A stretch of DNA of 8,965 nt from Hydrogenophilales bacterium (GCA_011391655.1 JAABQE010000244.1:1-8965); one strand, 5' to 3'; shown: positions 1-6,324, counted from the stretch's first letter. The notes: generated from the letters alone by a model not told the origin. Program-made: numbers and translations.

Positions 1-669
1 GTTCTGTTCCTGCACCGCCTGCGTGATCTGCTGCGGCGTGAGGCCCAGCGTGGCAAGTTTCGCGGTCGGCACCTCGATGTAGATTTTTTCCGCCACCACG
101 CCAAACAGCTCGACCTTGCCGACGCTGGGCAGGCGCCGCACCTCGCGCTGCGCATCTTCGGCGGCGCGGCGTAGTTCGGCGCGACTGAAACCGTCACCCG
201 TAAAGGCGTAAATCGAGCCGAAGGTATCGCCGAATTCATCATTGAAAAACGGTCCCTGCACCCCGGCAGGCAACTGTGGATGGAGGTCGCCGATTTTTTT
301 GCGGATTTGATACCAGGCTGCAGCCACGTCGCGGCCGCGCACGGTTTCCTTGATGTTGACGAACAAGGCGGTCTCACCCGGCCGGGCGTAACTGGTCACG
401 TAATCCAGTTCGGGCATTTCCTGCAGCTTTTTCTCGATGCGTTCGGTTAGCTGTTCCGACACTTCCTGCGCCGTTGCACCCGGCCACTTGGCCTGAATCA
501 GCATGGTCTTGAACGTGAAGGGCGGGTCTTCGGCCTGCCCCAGCTCGAAATAGGACCGCACCCCGACCAGCATGATGAGCACGACGAAGAAACGCACCAG
601 CACCGGGTGCTCGATCGCCCAGCGCGACAGGTTGCCGGGGCCCGGGGTGAAGTGCGACCCGTCGCTCAC
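1..669 (-). CDS. RND efflux permease (AcrB/HAE1-like), N-terminal part, runs off left edge
   Basis: This is the inner-membrane pump of a tripartite RND efflux system, which exports substrates using proton motive force. The visible 223 codons stay open to base 1. The start is GTG at 669-667, overlapping the adaptor's TGA by 4 bases (GTGA), so the two genes are translationally coupled. The protein begins VSDGSHFTPGPGNLSRWAIE and then has the first membrane helix (about residues 24-40, VLVRFFVVLIMLVGV). Next is the periplasmic porter region with family-typical stretches: GQAEDPPFTFK, WPGATAQEVSEQLTERIEKKLQE, PGETALFVNI and DEFGDTFGSIYAFTGDG. The GQAEDPPFTFK type resembles TriC/VexK-like drug or solvent pumps rather than CusA-type metal pumps. 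The transmembrane proton-relay residues lie outside the window, so completeness and substrate cannot be judged. Family assignment is firm; substrate is unknown. Confidence 0.93.
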   Translation of the reverse strand, partial: MSDGSHFTPGPGNLSRWAIEHPVLVRFFVVLIMLVGVRSYFELGQAEDPPFTFKTMLIQAKWPGATAQEVSEQLTERIEKKLQEMPELDYVTSYARPGETALFVNIKETVRGRDVAAAWYQIRKKIGDLHPQLPAGVQGPFFNDEFGDTFGSIYAFTGDGFSRAELRRAAEDAQREVRRLPSVGKVELFGVVAEKIYIEVPTAKLATLGLTPQQITQAVQEQN

Positions 670-1742
670 GACTTGGTGGGCGGCACCAGCCGCACCTGCT
701 GACCCGGCGCGATTTTATGCACTCCCGCCGTCACCACCCATTCGCCGGCCACCAGCCCCGACACAATCGCCGCACGCTCGCCATTCAGCTCGCCGAGCTG
801 CACGCTTCGCGCCGCCACTTTCTGGCTCTGGCGATCCACCACCCAGACCTGCGGCTGGCCGTCTATTTTGAACAGGGCCGTTTGCGCCACCGACAGATGG
901 GGCGCCGATTGCTGGCCGATTTCGACCGTCGCTGTCATCCCCAGCCGCAACGCGGCATCGGGCTGCAGCACGCTCACCCGCGCCCGATACGTCCGGCTGG
1001 CCGCATCCGCCACCGGCGACAGCTCACGCAGGCGACCTGCGTACACCCGATCGGGCTGCGACCACAGGCGGATTTTGAGACCCGGCGCTGCACGCAAGGC
1101 ATCGAGCGCGTTTTCCGGCACATCAATGCGTACTTCCCGTTCGCCATTTTTTGCCAGTTGCGCCACCGGCTGTCCGGCCGCCACCACCTGACCGGCTTCG
1201 ACCGCAAGCGCCGTCACCACCCCTGCGTGCGGCGCGGTCAGCCGGGTATACGCCTGCTGGTTGCCCTGGCGGGCGGCCTCGGCACGCAACTGGCGTACAC
1301 GCGCCGCTGCCGCATCGGCTGCCGCCTGGCGGCGGTCGAGTTCGGCCTGGGAAATGAAGTTCTGCGCGCGTAAACCGGCATAGCGCTGCAGGTCCTGTTG
1401 CGCCAGTTTGGCCTCGGCCTCGGCGGCCACCCGCTGTGCCTGCGCTGCCGTTGCAGCCAACAAGTAGTCGTTCGGGTCAAGCGTGGCAATCAGCTGCCCC
1501 GCCTTGACTTGCGTACCAAGCTCCACCTCACGCGACTGCACCCGGCCGGCCACCCGAAACGCCAGATCGGCCTCATAACGCGCACGCACCTCGCCGCTAT
1601 ATTGCGTACTGCTGCGCGCATCACTCAAACCGACCTGTTCAGCCCGCACCGGACGGATGTCCACCGGCGTGGGCGAAGGCGCTTCCCGGCCACAAGCCGT
1701 AAGCAATAATAGGAGGGAAAACAGCGGCAAGATGGCTTTCAT
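666..1742 (-). CDS. RND efflux periplasmic adaptor (membrane fusion protein), lipoprotein
   Basis: This adaptor links the inner-membrane RND pump to an outer-membrane channel. I place the start at ATG 1742-1740 (358 aa) rather than the in-frame TTG at 1760. The GGGAGA at about 1758-1753 is a good ribosome binding site for that ATG and would lie inside the gene if TTG were used. The N-terminus MKAILPLFSLLLLLTAC is a lipoprotein signal with lipobox LTAC (Cys17). In order follow the first lipoyl half (about 59-94, FRVAGRVQSREVELGTQVKA), an Ala/Gln/Arg-rich coiled-coil hairpin (about 95-162), the second lipoyl half (TAPHAGVVTALAVEAGQVV), a beta-barrel (RIDVPENAL to MTATVEIG) and a membrane-proximal end (VAGEWVVTAGVHKIAPGQ). 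Length is normal for the family. It is first in an operon with the pump. No outer-membrane channel or regulator gene is visible. Confidence 0.93.
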   Translation of the reverse strand: MKAILPLFSLLLLLTACGREAPSPTPVDIRPVRAEQVGLSDARSSTQYSGEVRARYEADLAFRVAGRVQSREVELGTQVKAGQLIATLDPNDYLLAATAAQAQRVAAEAEAKLAQQDLQRYAGLRAQNFISQAELDRRQAAADAAAARVRQLRAEAARQGNQQAYTRLTAPHAGVVTALAVEAGQVVAAGQPVAQLAKNGEREVRIDVPENALDALRAAPGLKIRLWSQPDRVYAGRLRELSPVADAASRTYRARVSVLQPDAALRLGMTATVEIGQQSAPHLSVAQTALFKIDGQPQVWVVDRQSQKVAARSVQLGELNGERAAIVSGLVAGEWVVTAGVHKIAPGQQVRLVPPTKS

Positions 1743-1791
1743 CTTTGAATTATCTCCCAATCCCCAGGCTTCCGCCTCGCCACCCGCTTCT

Positions 1792-1807
1792 CGGGCAATA
1801 GTGCCCG
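1792..1807. promoter_or_regulatory. Perfect dyad CGGGCA-ATAG-TGCCCG, possible operator
   Basis: Six base pairs of perfect dyad symmetry flank a 4-base centre. The site is about 50 bp upstream of the adaptor start and just upstream of the putative dksA promoter. Position and symmetry fit a repressor site for the efflux operon, for instance of a TetR-type regulator. A 6-bp arm is short enough to occur by chance in GC-rich DNA, and no regulator gene is in view. Confidence 0.3.
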
Positions 1808-1812
1808 GCGGC

Positions 1813-1842
1813 TGGCAAGGTTTACCCGAGTGGGGTTATGAT
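1813..1842 (+). promoter_or_regulatory. Candidate sigma70-type promoter for dksA
   Basis: TATGAT at 1837-1842 is a good -10 hexamer. The best upstream partner, TGGCAA at 1813-1818 (18-base spacer), matches the -35 consensus at only 3 of 6 positions. Transcription would start near 1849 and leave a leader of about 125 nt before dksA. The -10 is directly visible; assigning it to dksA is inference. Confidence 0.4.
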
Positions 1843-1859
1843 ACGAGACGCGCATGACC

Positions 1860-1881
1860 GCAACCGGCATATTCCGGTTGC
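1860..1881 (+). promoter_or_regulatory. Perfect hairpin GCAACCGG / CCGGTTGC in the dksA leader
   Basis: An 8-bp perfect inverted repeat has a 6-base centre (CATATT). It falls about 11 nt after the predicted dksA transcription start. It has no following T-run, so it is not a classical intrinsic terminator. It could be a leader hairpin affecting RNA stability or translation, or a protein-binding dyad. Confidence 0.4.
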
Positions 1882-1912
1882 CTGCCGGAGCGTTATTCGG
1901 ATCACCTGAATG

Positions 1913-1929
1913 GTCTGGGTGACCCAGAC
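1913..1929 (+). promoter_or_regulatory. Perfect 17-base palindrome GTCTGGGT-g-ACCCAGAC upstream of dksA
   Basis: Eight-base arms around a single central base give full dyad symmetry. The site ends 34 bp before the dksA ribosome binding site. In DNA the short centre suits a dimeric regulator. In RNA it would form a 7-bp stem with a TGA loop. No T-run follows. Function is unknown. Confidence 0.4.
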
Positions 1930-1974
1930 AACCCGGCTACGCACCTTTACAGTCCTAGATGCTTGGAGTTTTTG

Positions 1975-2394
1975 ATGCCCGCCTCGCCCAAACCGCTTAC
2001 CGAAGCCGCGCTGCTGAAAATGCCGGCCTCCGCCTATATGAATGCCGAGCAACTGGCATTCTTTCGCGCGCGCCTCGAGGTTCTTCGCGATGAAATGCTC
2101 GCCAATGCAGCCGACACCGGCGAGCACTTGAAAGAGAACGAAAACTTCGCTGATCCCAATGACCGCGCCACCGTCGAGGAAGAGCACATGCTGGAACAGC
2201 GCGTGCGCGACCGCGAGCGCAAGCTGCTGAAAAAAATCCAATCCGCACTGGTGCGCATCGACTCGGGCGATTTCGGCTACTGCAAGGAAACCGGCGACCC
2301 CATCGGCCTGCCGCGCATGCTGGCTCGCCCCACCGCTGAGTATTCGATCGAGGCGCAGGAGCGTCACGAGCGCAAGGAAAAACTGCACGCCTGA
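1975..2394 (+). CDS. dksA: RNA polymerase-binding transcription factor DksA, zinc-ligand-depleted type
   Basis: DksA enters the RNA polymerase secondary channel and, with ppGpp, adjusts rRNA and amino-acid promoters in the stringent response. The start is ATG 1975 (139 aa), placed 6 bases after TTGGAG; an in-frame TTG at 1963 lies inside that binding site and is rejected. The N-terminal part contains YMNAEQLAFFRARLE (21-35). The coiled-coil tip DPNDRA supplies Asp60, Asp63 and Ala65, matching E. coli Asp71, Asp74 and Ala76, so the catalytic tip is intact. The globular domain keeps only Cys103 (GYCKETG). The other three zinc-ligand positions are Thr106, Ser124 and Ala127, so a four-cysteine zinc finger cannot form. 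Such cysteine-poor DksA proteins are known in alpha- and betaproteobacteria and resemble Pseudomonas DksA2 in being zinc-independent. The COG0523 GTPase gene follows after 16 bases. Confidence 0.95.
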   Translation: MPASPKPLTEAALLKMPASAYMNAEQLAFFRARLEVLRDEMLANAADTGEHLKENENFADPNDRATVEEEHMLEQRVRDRERKLLKKIQSALVRIDSGDFGYCKETGDPIGLPRMLARPTAEYSIEAQERHERKEKLHA

Positions 2395-2410
2395 TCTCCG
2401 TACCAAGCTG

Positions 2411-3481
2411 GTGGACGCCCCGCTTCCCATCACGCTGCTTACCGGGTTTTTAGGCAGCGGCAAAACCACGGTACTCAATCACCTGGTCCGCACGTTGCCG
2501 CGAACGGCGATCCTGATGAACGAATTCGGCGCTGTCGCGCTCGATCATCAACTGCTGCAAAAAATGGAAGGGCCACTGGCCCTGCTCTCCGGCGGCTGCG
2601 TGTGCTGCACCATTTCCGGCAGCCTGTCGCCGACGCTGAAAAACCTGTGGATGGCGCGGCAGAATGGCGACATCCCGGCGTTCGAACGCGTCATCATCGA
2701 AACCACCGGCATTGCCGACCCCGCTCCCGTACTCGACAACCTGCTACACGACAACTGGGTGCGCGCGCGTTTCCGTCTCGACGGCGTGGTCACCACGGTC
2801 GATGCGGTATTCGGCATGGGCCAGCTCGACGCACATTTCGAAGCAGTCAAGCAGGTGGCGGTGGCCGACAAGCTGCTGCTGACCAAGACCGACCTTGCCT
2901 CCCCCGAAACTATTGCCGCCCTGCGCGAGCGGCTGGCCACGCTCAACCCGGCAGCCGACCTCGTGACGGTGACGCACGGCGAAATCGATCCGACGGCGAT
3001 CCAGAACCTGGGACTGTGGAACGCCGACACCCAGTCGCTGGAAGTCGCACGCTGGCTTAAACCGCAGCGTTACCAGCCCGCCGGTGCGGGTGCCGGCAGG
3101 AGTGTCATAGGCGGCAAGCCCGCCATCCAAACCGTACGCCCCGAATTGCACGACACGCGCATCCAGTCGTTTTCAGTGGTGCTCGATGCGCCACTCGATC
3201 GCTACGGCCTGCAATCGGCGCTCTCCATGCTCACCTCATTCCGCGCCGAAAACCTGCTGCGTTTCAAGGCGATTGTGAACCTGCAGGGCGAACCGCGGCC
3301 GACAGTGCTGCACGGCGTACAGCATGTGCTGTATCCCGAGGTGAAGCTCGACGCCTGGCCGGACGCGGATCATCGCAGCCGCTTCGTCTTCATCGTGCGC
3401 GACCTTGACCCGAAATTCGTGGCCAAGCTGCTGGCTGACTTCACCGGTACGGCGCAGCACCACGGCGGGACAGCCGCATGA
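2411..3481 (+). CDS. COG0523 / CobW-YjiA family GTP-binding metal chaperone
   Basis: This 356-aa protein belongs to the G3E GTPases, which load or traffic metals, often zinc, onto target proteins. Walker A is GFLGSGKTT (12-20). The family hallmark metal site CxCC is GGCVCC (Cys63, 65, 66). Then come the ETTGIADP segment (97-104) and the TKTD guanine-specificity motif (158-161), here TKxD rather than NKxD. The C-terminal CobW_C domain (about 248-350) includes [16 protein letters not shown] and a terminal Asp/Phe-rich [13 protein letters not shown]. The start is GTG at 2411, chosen because the conserved ITLLTGFLG begins seven codons later; no strong ribosome binding site is visible, which suits coupling to dksA 16 bases upstream. 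The end overlaps yidD. Proximity to a zinc-independent DksA and to a zinc-permease relic favours a zinc role. That is inference, since subfamily cannot be read reliably by eye. Confidence 0.93.
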   Translation: MDAPLPITLLTGFLGSGKTTVLNHLVRTLPRTAILMNEFGAVALDHQLLQKMEGPLALLSGGCVCCTISGSLSPTLKNLWMARQNGDIPAFERVIIETTGIADPAPVLDNLLHDNWVRARFRLDGVVTTVDAVFGMGQLDAHFEAVKQVAVADKLLLTKTDLASPETIAALRERLATLNPAADLVTVTHGEIDPTAIQNLGLWNADTQSLEVARWLKPQRYQPAGAGAGRSVIGGKPAIQTVRPELHDTRIQSFSVVLDAPLDRYGLQSALSMLTSFRAENLLRFKAIVNLQGEPRPTVLHGVQHVLYPEVKLDAWPDADHRSRFVFIVRDLDPKFVAKLLADFTGTAQHHGGTAA

Positions 3482-3714
3482 ATCTTGCGCAAAAGCTCCT
3501 CATCGGCGCGATCCGTGTGTATCAGCTGGCGTTGTCGCCCTGGCTCGGACGGCAGTGCCGCTATCTGCCCACCTGCTCGGAATACGGCAAGGAAGCCGTC
3601 GAAAAACACGGCGCAATCAAGGGCGGCTGGCTCGCTGCCAAGCGCATCGGGCGCTGCCGCCCCGGCTGCGCCCACGGTTACGACCCGGTGCCACCGGTCG
3701 AACCGCGCGAGTAA
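3478..3714 (+). CDS. yidD: Membrane protein insertion efficiency factor YidD
   Basis: YidD is a small amphipathic membrane-associated protein that assists Sec/YidC-dependent insertion of inner-membrane proteins. The 78 residues contain the full family signature: [22 protein letters not shown], here spanning about 20-41, then [20 protein letters not shown] and GYDPVPP. The four conserved cysteines are present (CRYLPTC, RCRPGC). The ATG overlaps the stop of the COG0523 gene as ATGA, so the two are translationally coupled. This is not the usual location: yidD normally sits between rnpA and yidC near oriC. Length is normal and the protein looks functional. Confidence 0.95.
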   Translation: MNLAQKLLIGAIRVYQLALSPWLGRQCRYLPTCSEYGKEAVEKHGAIKGGWLAAKRIGRCRPGCAHGYDPVPPVEPRE

Positions 3715-3724
3715 AACGTCCCGC

Positions 3725-4021
3725 ATGTTGCCGCGCCGCCTGCTTTCCTGGCTCTTTGCGCTGACCCTGTTGCTGGGCCAGGCTGCGGCGTTCGCCCATG
3801 CGCTGAGCCACCTGAGCAGCCATGATTCGGCGCTGCCCGAGCAGACCTGCGAAGTCTGCGTTGCGCAGGCGCAACTGGGATCCGCCGCACCACCCAATCC
3901 GGTCAAGCTGGCCATTCCACCCAATAACGGCCTTTCCGTTTCTGTCGCCGCGCCCTTGCGCGTCGACCTCGCACTTCGCCCCGCCTGCGCCCGCGCGCCG
4001 CCTGCTGCCGTCCACGTCTGA
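3725..4021 (+). CDS. Small exported His/Cys protein, DUF2946-like, putative metal binder
   Basis: This 98-aa protein starts at ATG 3725, 10 bases after yidD. It has an N-terminal signal peptide: Arg4-Arg5, a hydrophobic run LLSWLFALTLLLGQAAAF, and probable cleavage after AFA (residue 24). The mature end immediately shows His25, His29 and His33 at four-residue spacing, followed by CEVC (Cys42, Cys45), a plausible transition-metal site. The rest (46-98) is Pro/Ala-rich and low in complexity. The layout (signal peptide, His cluster, CxxC) resembles small DUF2946-type proteins that I recall from near metal ABC transporters and TonB receptors in betaproteobacteria. No clear ribosome binding site is visible. 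The coding call is good; the metal role is inference from residues and neighbours. Confidence 0.75.
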   Translation: MLPRRLLSWLFALTLLLGQAAAFAHALSHLSSHDSALPEQTCEVCVAQAQLGSAAPPNPVKLAIPPNNGLSVSVAAPLRVDLALRPACARAPPAAVHV

Positions 4022-4032
4022 TTTCCATTTCA

Positions 4033-4052
4033 CCCGCGCAAATCCACGCGGG
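4033..4052 (+). terminator. GC hairpin CCCGCG / CGCGGG after the small exported protein
   Basis: A 6-bp all-GC perfect stem with an 8-base loop (CAAATCCA) begins 11 bases after the stop codon at 4021. It is followed by CGTGTGTCATTCG rather than a T-run, so it would be a poor intrinsic terminator. It could be an RNA-stabilising hairpin or the leader of the gene that once followed. Confidence 0.3.
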
Positions 4053-4072
4053 CGTGTGTCATTCGTTCACGG

Positions 4073-4090
4073 AGTTCAACCAGTTCAACC
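4073..4090 (+). repeat. Tandem 9-bp duplication AGTTCAACC x2 upstream of ATG 4091
   Basis: AGTTCAACC occurs twice back to back (4073-4081 and 4082-4090), directly before ATG 4091. One copy would put the GGAG at 4071-4074 about 7 bases from the ATG, an ideal ribosome binding site. The duplication moves it to about 16 bases, which should weaken translation. It fits a decaying start region. Confidence 0.6.
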
Positions 4091-4224
4091 ATGTTAGGTC
4101 CCGCCCTGCTGGCGATCACCACGTCGGTGCAACGGGTCGGCGTCTATCTGGTGTTTGCCAGCCTGATGCTGCCCGCGCTGGCGGTACGCAACTGGCCGCC
4201 TCAGCGCTGTTCGACCGGCCATGA
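4091..4224 (+). pseudogene. Remnant of ZnuB-type (ABC-3) metal ABC transporter permease
   Basis: An open frame from ATG 4091 encodes LLAITTSVQRVGVYLVFASL and then MLPALAVRN. This resembles the conserved late helix of ABC-3 family zinc/manganese permeases, which have a SVQxVGVYLVFASLxxPALA-like segment. After about 4180 the frame becomes nonsense (WPPQRCSTGHEA). In the frame shifted by two, 4183-4224 reads GTQLAASALFDRP-stop, which resembles the LSALFDLPSG segment found some 20 residues further on in such permeases. I infer an internal deletion plus frameshift in a gene that has also lost its N-terminal two-thirds and any ATPase or binding-protein partner. The intact protein would be about 260-290 aa. 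Family recognition is from memory on a short stretch, hence moderate confidence. Confidence 0.5.
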
Positions 4225-4284
4225 AGCCATGATCCGATCAACCCCACGCTGCCATCAATACCCATCAATTCGAGCCCATCGCCC

Positions 4285-6240
4285 ATGAAACTGCTTCTGG
4301 CCCGCTTCACCAAACTGCCGTTTCTGCCCTTTGCCCTGCTGTTTCTGCTCATCGCCAGCCTGACGCGTCTGGCGCTCACCCTGCACACCGGGCTCGACAA
4401 AGCGCCGCTGGCACTGTGGCCCGGGCTGTTCCTGCGCGGGGTGGGCTTCGATCTGGCGGTGTTGACCTGGCTGCTCGCCCCCATGCTGCTGTGGGCCGCG
4501 CTATGGCCTGCACGCTGGCGCAATACCCGTTGGCAAGGCGGGCTGCGTCTGGCGCTGTTCTGTATGGCGGCAGCGATGCTGCTGTTCGGCGCGCTGTCGG
4601 AATGGACGTTCTGGGAAGAGTTCGACACCCGCTTCAATTTCATCGCGGTCGACTATCTGGTTTACACGCATGAAGTGATCGGCAACATTGTCGAGTCCTA
4701 CCCAGTCGCCGCCTTGCTGGGCGGCGTGGCCGCATTGGCGGCCGTGCTGACCTGGCTGTTGCGCGCACGCATCCGCGCAGCACCTGCGCCTTCAACCCGC
4801 GCCAGCGGGCGGGTACTGTATGCCGCGCTGGCGTTGGCCCTGCCCTGGAGCGCGTGGCATCTAAGCGATATCGACCAGATGCAGTTTTCCAGCAACGCCT
4901 ACGCTAACGAACTGGCCGGCAACGGCCTGATGACATTTTTTGCCGCCTTCATGCGCAACGAGCTGGACTACCCGCGTTTCTACGCCACGCTGCCGGTGGC
5001 GCAGGCCGCGCACATCCTGGGCGAACTCGGCGTTGAACGCGAGCCGCTTTCCCGTGCGCTGAGCCCGGACCCGGACGAGAGCGAAGCCTTCGATCCCCAG
5101 CGACTGCCGTTCAAACGCCCGCCACGCAACATCGTGCTGATATCGGTGGAAAGCCTGTCCGCCAAATTTCTCGGCAGTTTCGGCAACCCGGCCGGCTTGA
5201 CGCCGCGCATGGATGCGCTGGCCCGGGACGGCCTGCTGTTCACCCAACTGTATGCCACCGGCACCCGCACGGTACGCGGACTGGAGGCGCTGTCGCTTGG
5301 CACCCCGCCGATTCCCGGCCAAGCGATTGTGCGTCGCCCCAACAATGAGCACCTGGCCACGGTGGGCGAAGTGTTGCGCCGCCAGGGCTACGCGACGTTC
5401 TTCCTGTACGGCGGTTACGGCTATTTCGACAACATGAATGCCTATTTCGCCGGCAACGACTATCAAGTCGTCGATCGCACCGACTTCCCCAAGGCCTCGG
5501 TCGGCTTTGCCAACGTGTGGGGCGTGGCGGACGAGTTCCTGTTCGACAACAGCCTGGCGCAACTCGACCAAGCCCATGCCGCCGGCAAGCCGTTCCTGGC
5601 GCAGATCATGACCACGTCCAACCACCGGCCCTTCACCTACCCGGATGGCCGCATCGATATCCCGTCGCCGGGCAAGCGCGAAGGTGGGGTGAAATATACC
5701 GACTACGCCATCGGCCGCTTCATCGACCAGGCACGCAAGAAGCCCTGGTTCAACGACACCCTGTTCGTGATCGTCGCCGACCATTGCGCATCCGCCGCCG
5801 GCAAGAGCCGGCTGCCGGTAGACGGTTATCACATTCCGCTGATTCTCTATGCCCCGGCGCTGCTGAAACCGGGCAGGGATGCGCGTCTGGCCAGCCAGAT
5901 CGACATTCCGCCCACCCTGCTGGATGTGATGGGCCTGCCCGGCGACGACCACTTTTTTGGCAGATCGCTGTTCGAAGCGGATGGTGGACAACCGGACAGC
6001 CGGCGCGCCTTCATCAGCAACTACCAGGAACTGGGGTATTTGAAGGCAGGCAGGCTGGTCGTGCTGGGCCCCAGGCAACGTGTCGACACCTTTGTGATCG
6101 ACGCCAATGGCGAAGCCACCCCAACCGAAACGATTCCGCGCCTGCGCGACGAAGCGATTGCTTACTATCAGAGCGCATTCAAGGCCTTCAAGGAAGGCGC
6201 GCTGAAAATGGACCGGGCTGCATCAGGGAACCGCAATTAA
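4285..6240 (+). CDS. LTA synthase-like inner-membrane phosphotransferase/sulfatase (alkaline phosphatase superfamily)
   Basis: The protein has 651 residues. About five membrane helices occupy the first 190 residues (near 11-33, 43-73, 84-105, 137-158 and 173-190). A periplasmic sulfatase-fold domain runs from about 280. Metal and catalytic positions match the LtaS family: Glu289 in LISVESLSAK, a nucleophile candidate Thr329 in ATGTRTVRG, His447 in TSNHRPF, and Asp499-His500 in VIVADHCAS. The family transfers phosphoglycerol or similar groups, or hydrolyses phosphate or sulfate esters. In a Gram-negative cell the likely substrates are periplasmic glucans or envelope glycolipids rather than lipoteichoic acid. 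The start ATG 4285 has only a weak upstream GAG. The previous relic frame ends at the TGA inside this ATGA. A short direct repeat, CCATCAAT, lies just upstream (4252-4259, 4262-4269). No dedicated partner gene is adjacent. Confidence 0.9.
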   Translation: MKLLLARFTKLPFLPFALLFLLIASLTRLALTLHTGLDKAPLALWPGLFLRGVGFDLAVLTWLLAPMLLWAALWPARWRNTRWQGGLRLALFCMAAAMLLFGALSEWTFWEEFDTRFNFIAVDYLVYTHEVIGNIVESYPVAALLGGVAALAAVLTWLLRARIRAAPAPSTRASGRVLYAALALALPWSAWHLSDIDQMQFSSNAYANELAGNGLMTFFAAFMRNELDYPRFYATLPVAQAAHILGELGVEREPLSRALSPDPDESEAFDPQRLPFKRPPRNIVLISVESLSAKFLGSFGNPAGLTPRMDALARDGLLFTQLYATGTRTVRGLEALSLGTPPIPGQAIVRRPNNEHLATVGEVLRRQGYATFFLYGGYGYFDNMNAYFAGNDYQVVDRTDFPKASVGFANVWGVADEFLFDNSLAQLDQAHAAGKPFLAQIMTTSNHRPFTYPDGRIDIPSPGKREGGVKYTDYAIGRFIDQARKKPWFNDTLFVIVADHCASAAGKSRLPVDGYHIPLILYAPALLKPGRDARLASQIDIPPTLLDVMGLPGDDHFFGRSLFEADGGQPDSRRAFISNYQELGYLKAGRLVVLGPRQRVDTFVIDANGEATPTETIPRLRDEAIAYYQSAFKAFKEGALKMDRAASGNRN

Positions 6241-6295
6241 CGCGAAGATGCATCTGGCTGGCTGAAGGCCGGCAGGCACAAGGCAGGCTGTAGGG

Positions 6296-6324
6296 TTGCC
6301 GCAAAGGGACGACAGCGCTAGTAT
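6296..6324 (+). promoter_or_regulatory. Candidate promoter for the double-STAS gene
   Basis: TTGCCG (6296-6301) and TAGTAT (6319-6324) are separated by 17 bases. Each matches the sigma70 consensus at 4 of 6 positions. A transcript would start near 6331, leaving a leader of about 29 nt before the GTG at 6360. This is the best promoter in the 119-base gap after the sulfatase gene. That gap has no other clear feature. Confidence 0.4.

Larger units (their letters stand above)
1743..1974. other. Divergent intergenic region between efflux operon and dksA
   Basis: About 230 bp lie between the divergent starts of the adaptor gene and dksA. I see no convincing gene here. The region holds the adaptor's ribosome binding site (GGGAGA, minus strand), a candidate -10 for dksA, three perfect short inverted repeats at 1792-1807, 1860-1881 and 1913-1929, and the dksA ribosome binding site (TTGGAG, 1963-1968). 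If the TATGAT at 1837-1842 is used, dksA has a leader of about 125 nt containing the latter two dyads. Confidence 0.7.

Noticed and set aside
717..1373. Plus-strand open frame (218 codons) opposite the adaptor gene
   Set aside because: His/Arg-rich shadow translation of a well-supported membrane fusion protein.
1743..1760. TTG start of the adaptor gene, six codons upstream
   Set aside because: Those codons contain the GGGAGA ribosome binding site of the ATG at 1742, and the lipoprotein signal begins naturally at that ATG.
4861..6078. Long minus-strand open frame (405 codons) antisense to the sulfatase gene
   Set aside because: It is a mirror of the GC-rich sense gene. The translation shows no recognisable domain and is rich in Arg/Gly/Val as shadow frames are, while the sense frame has catalytic motifs.
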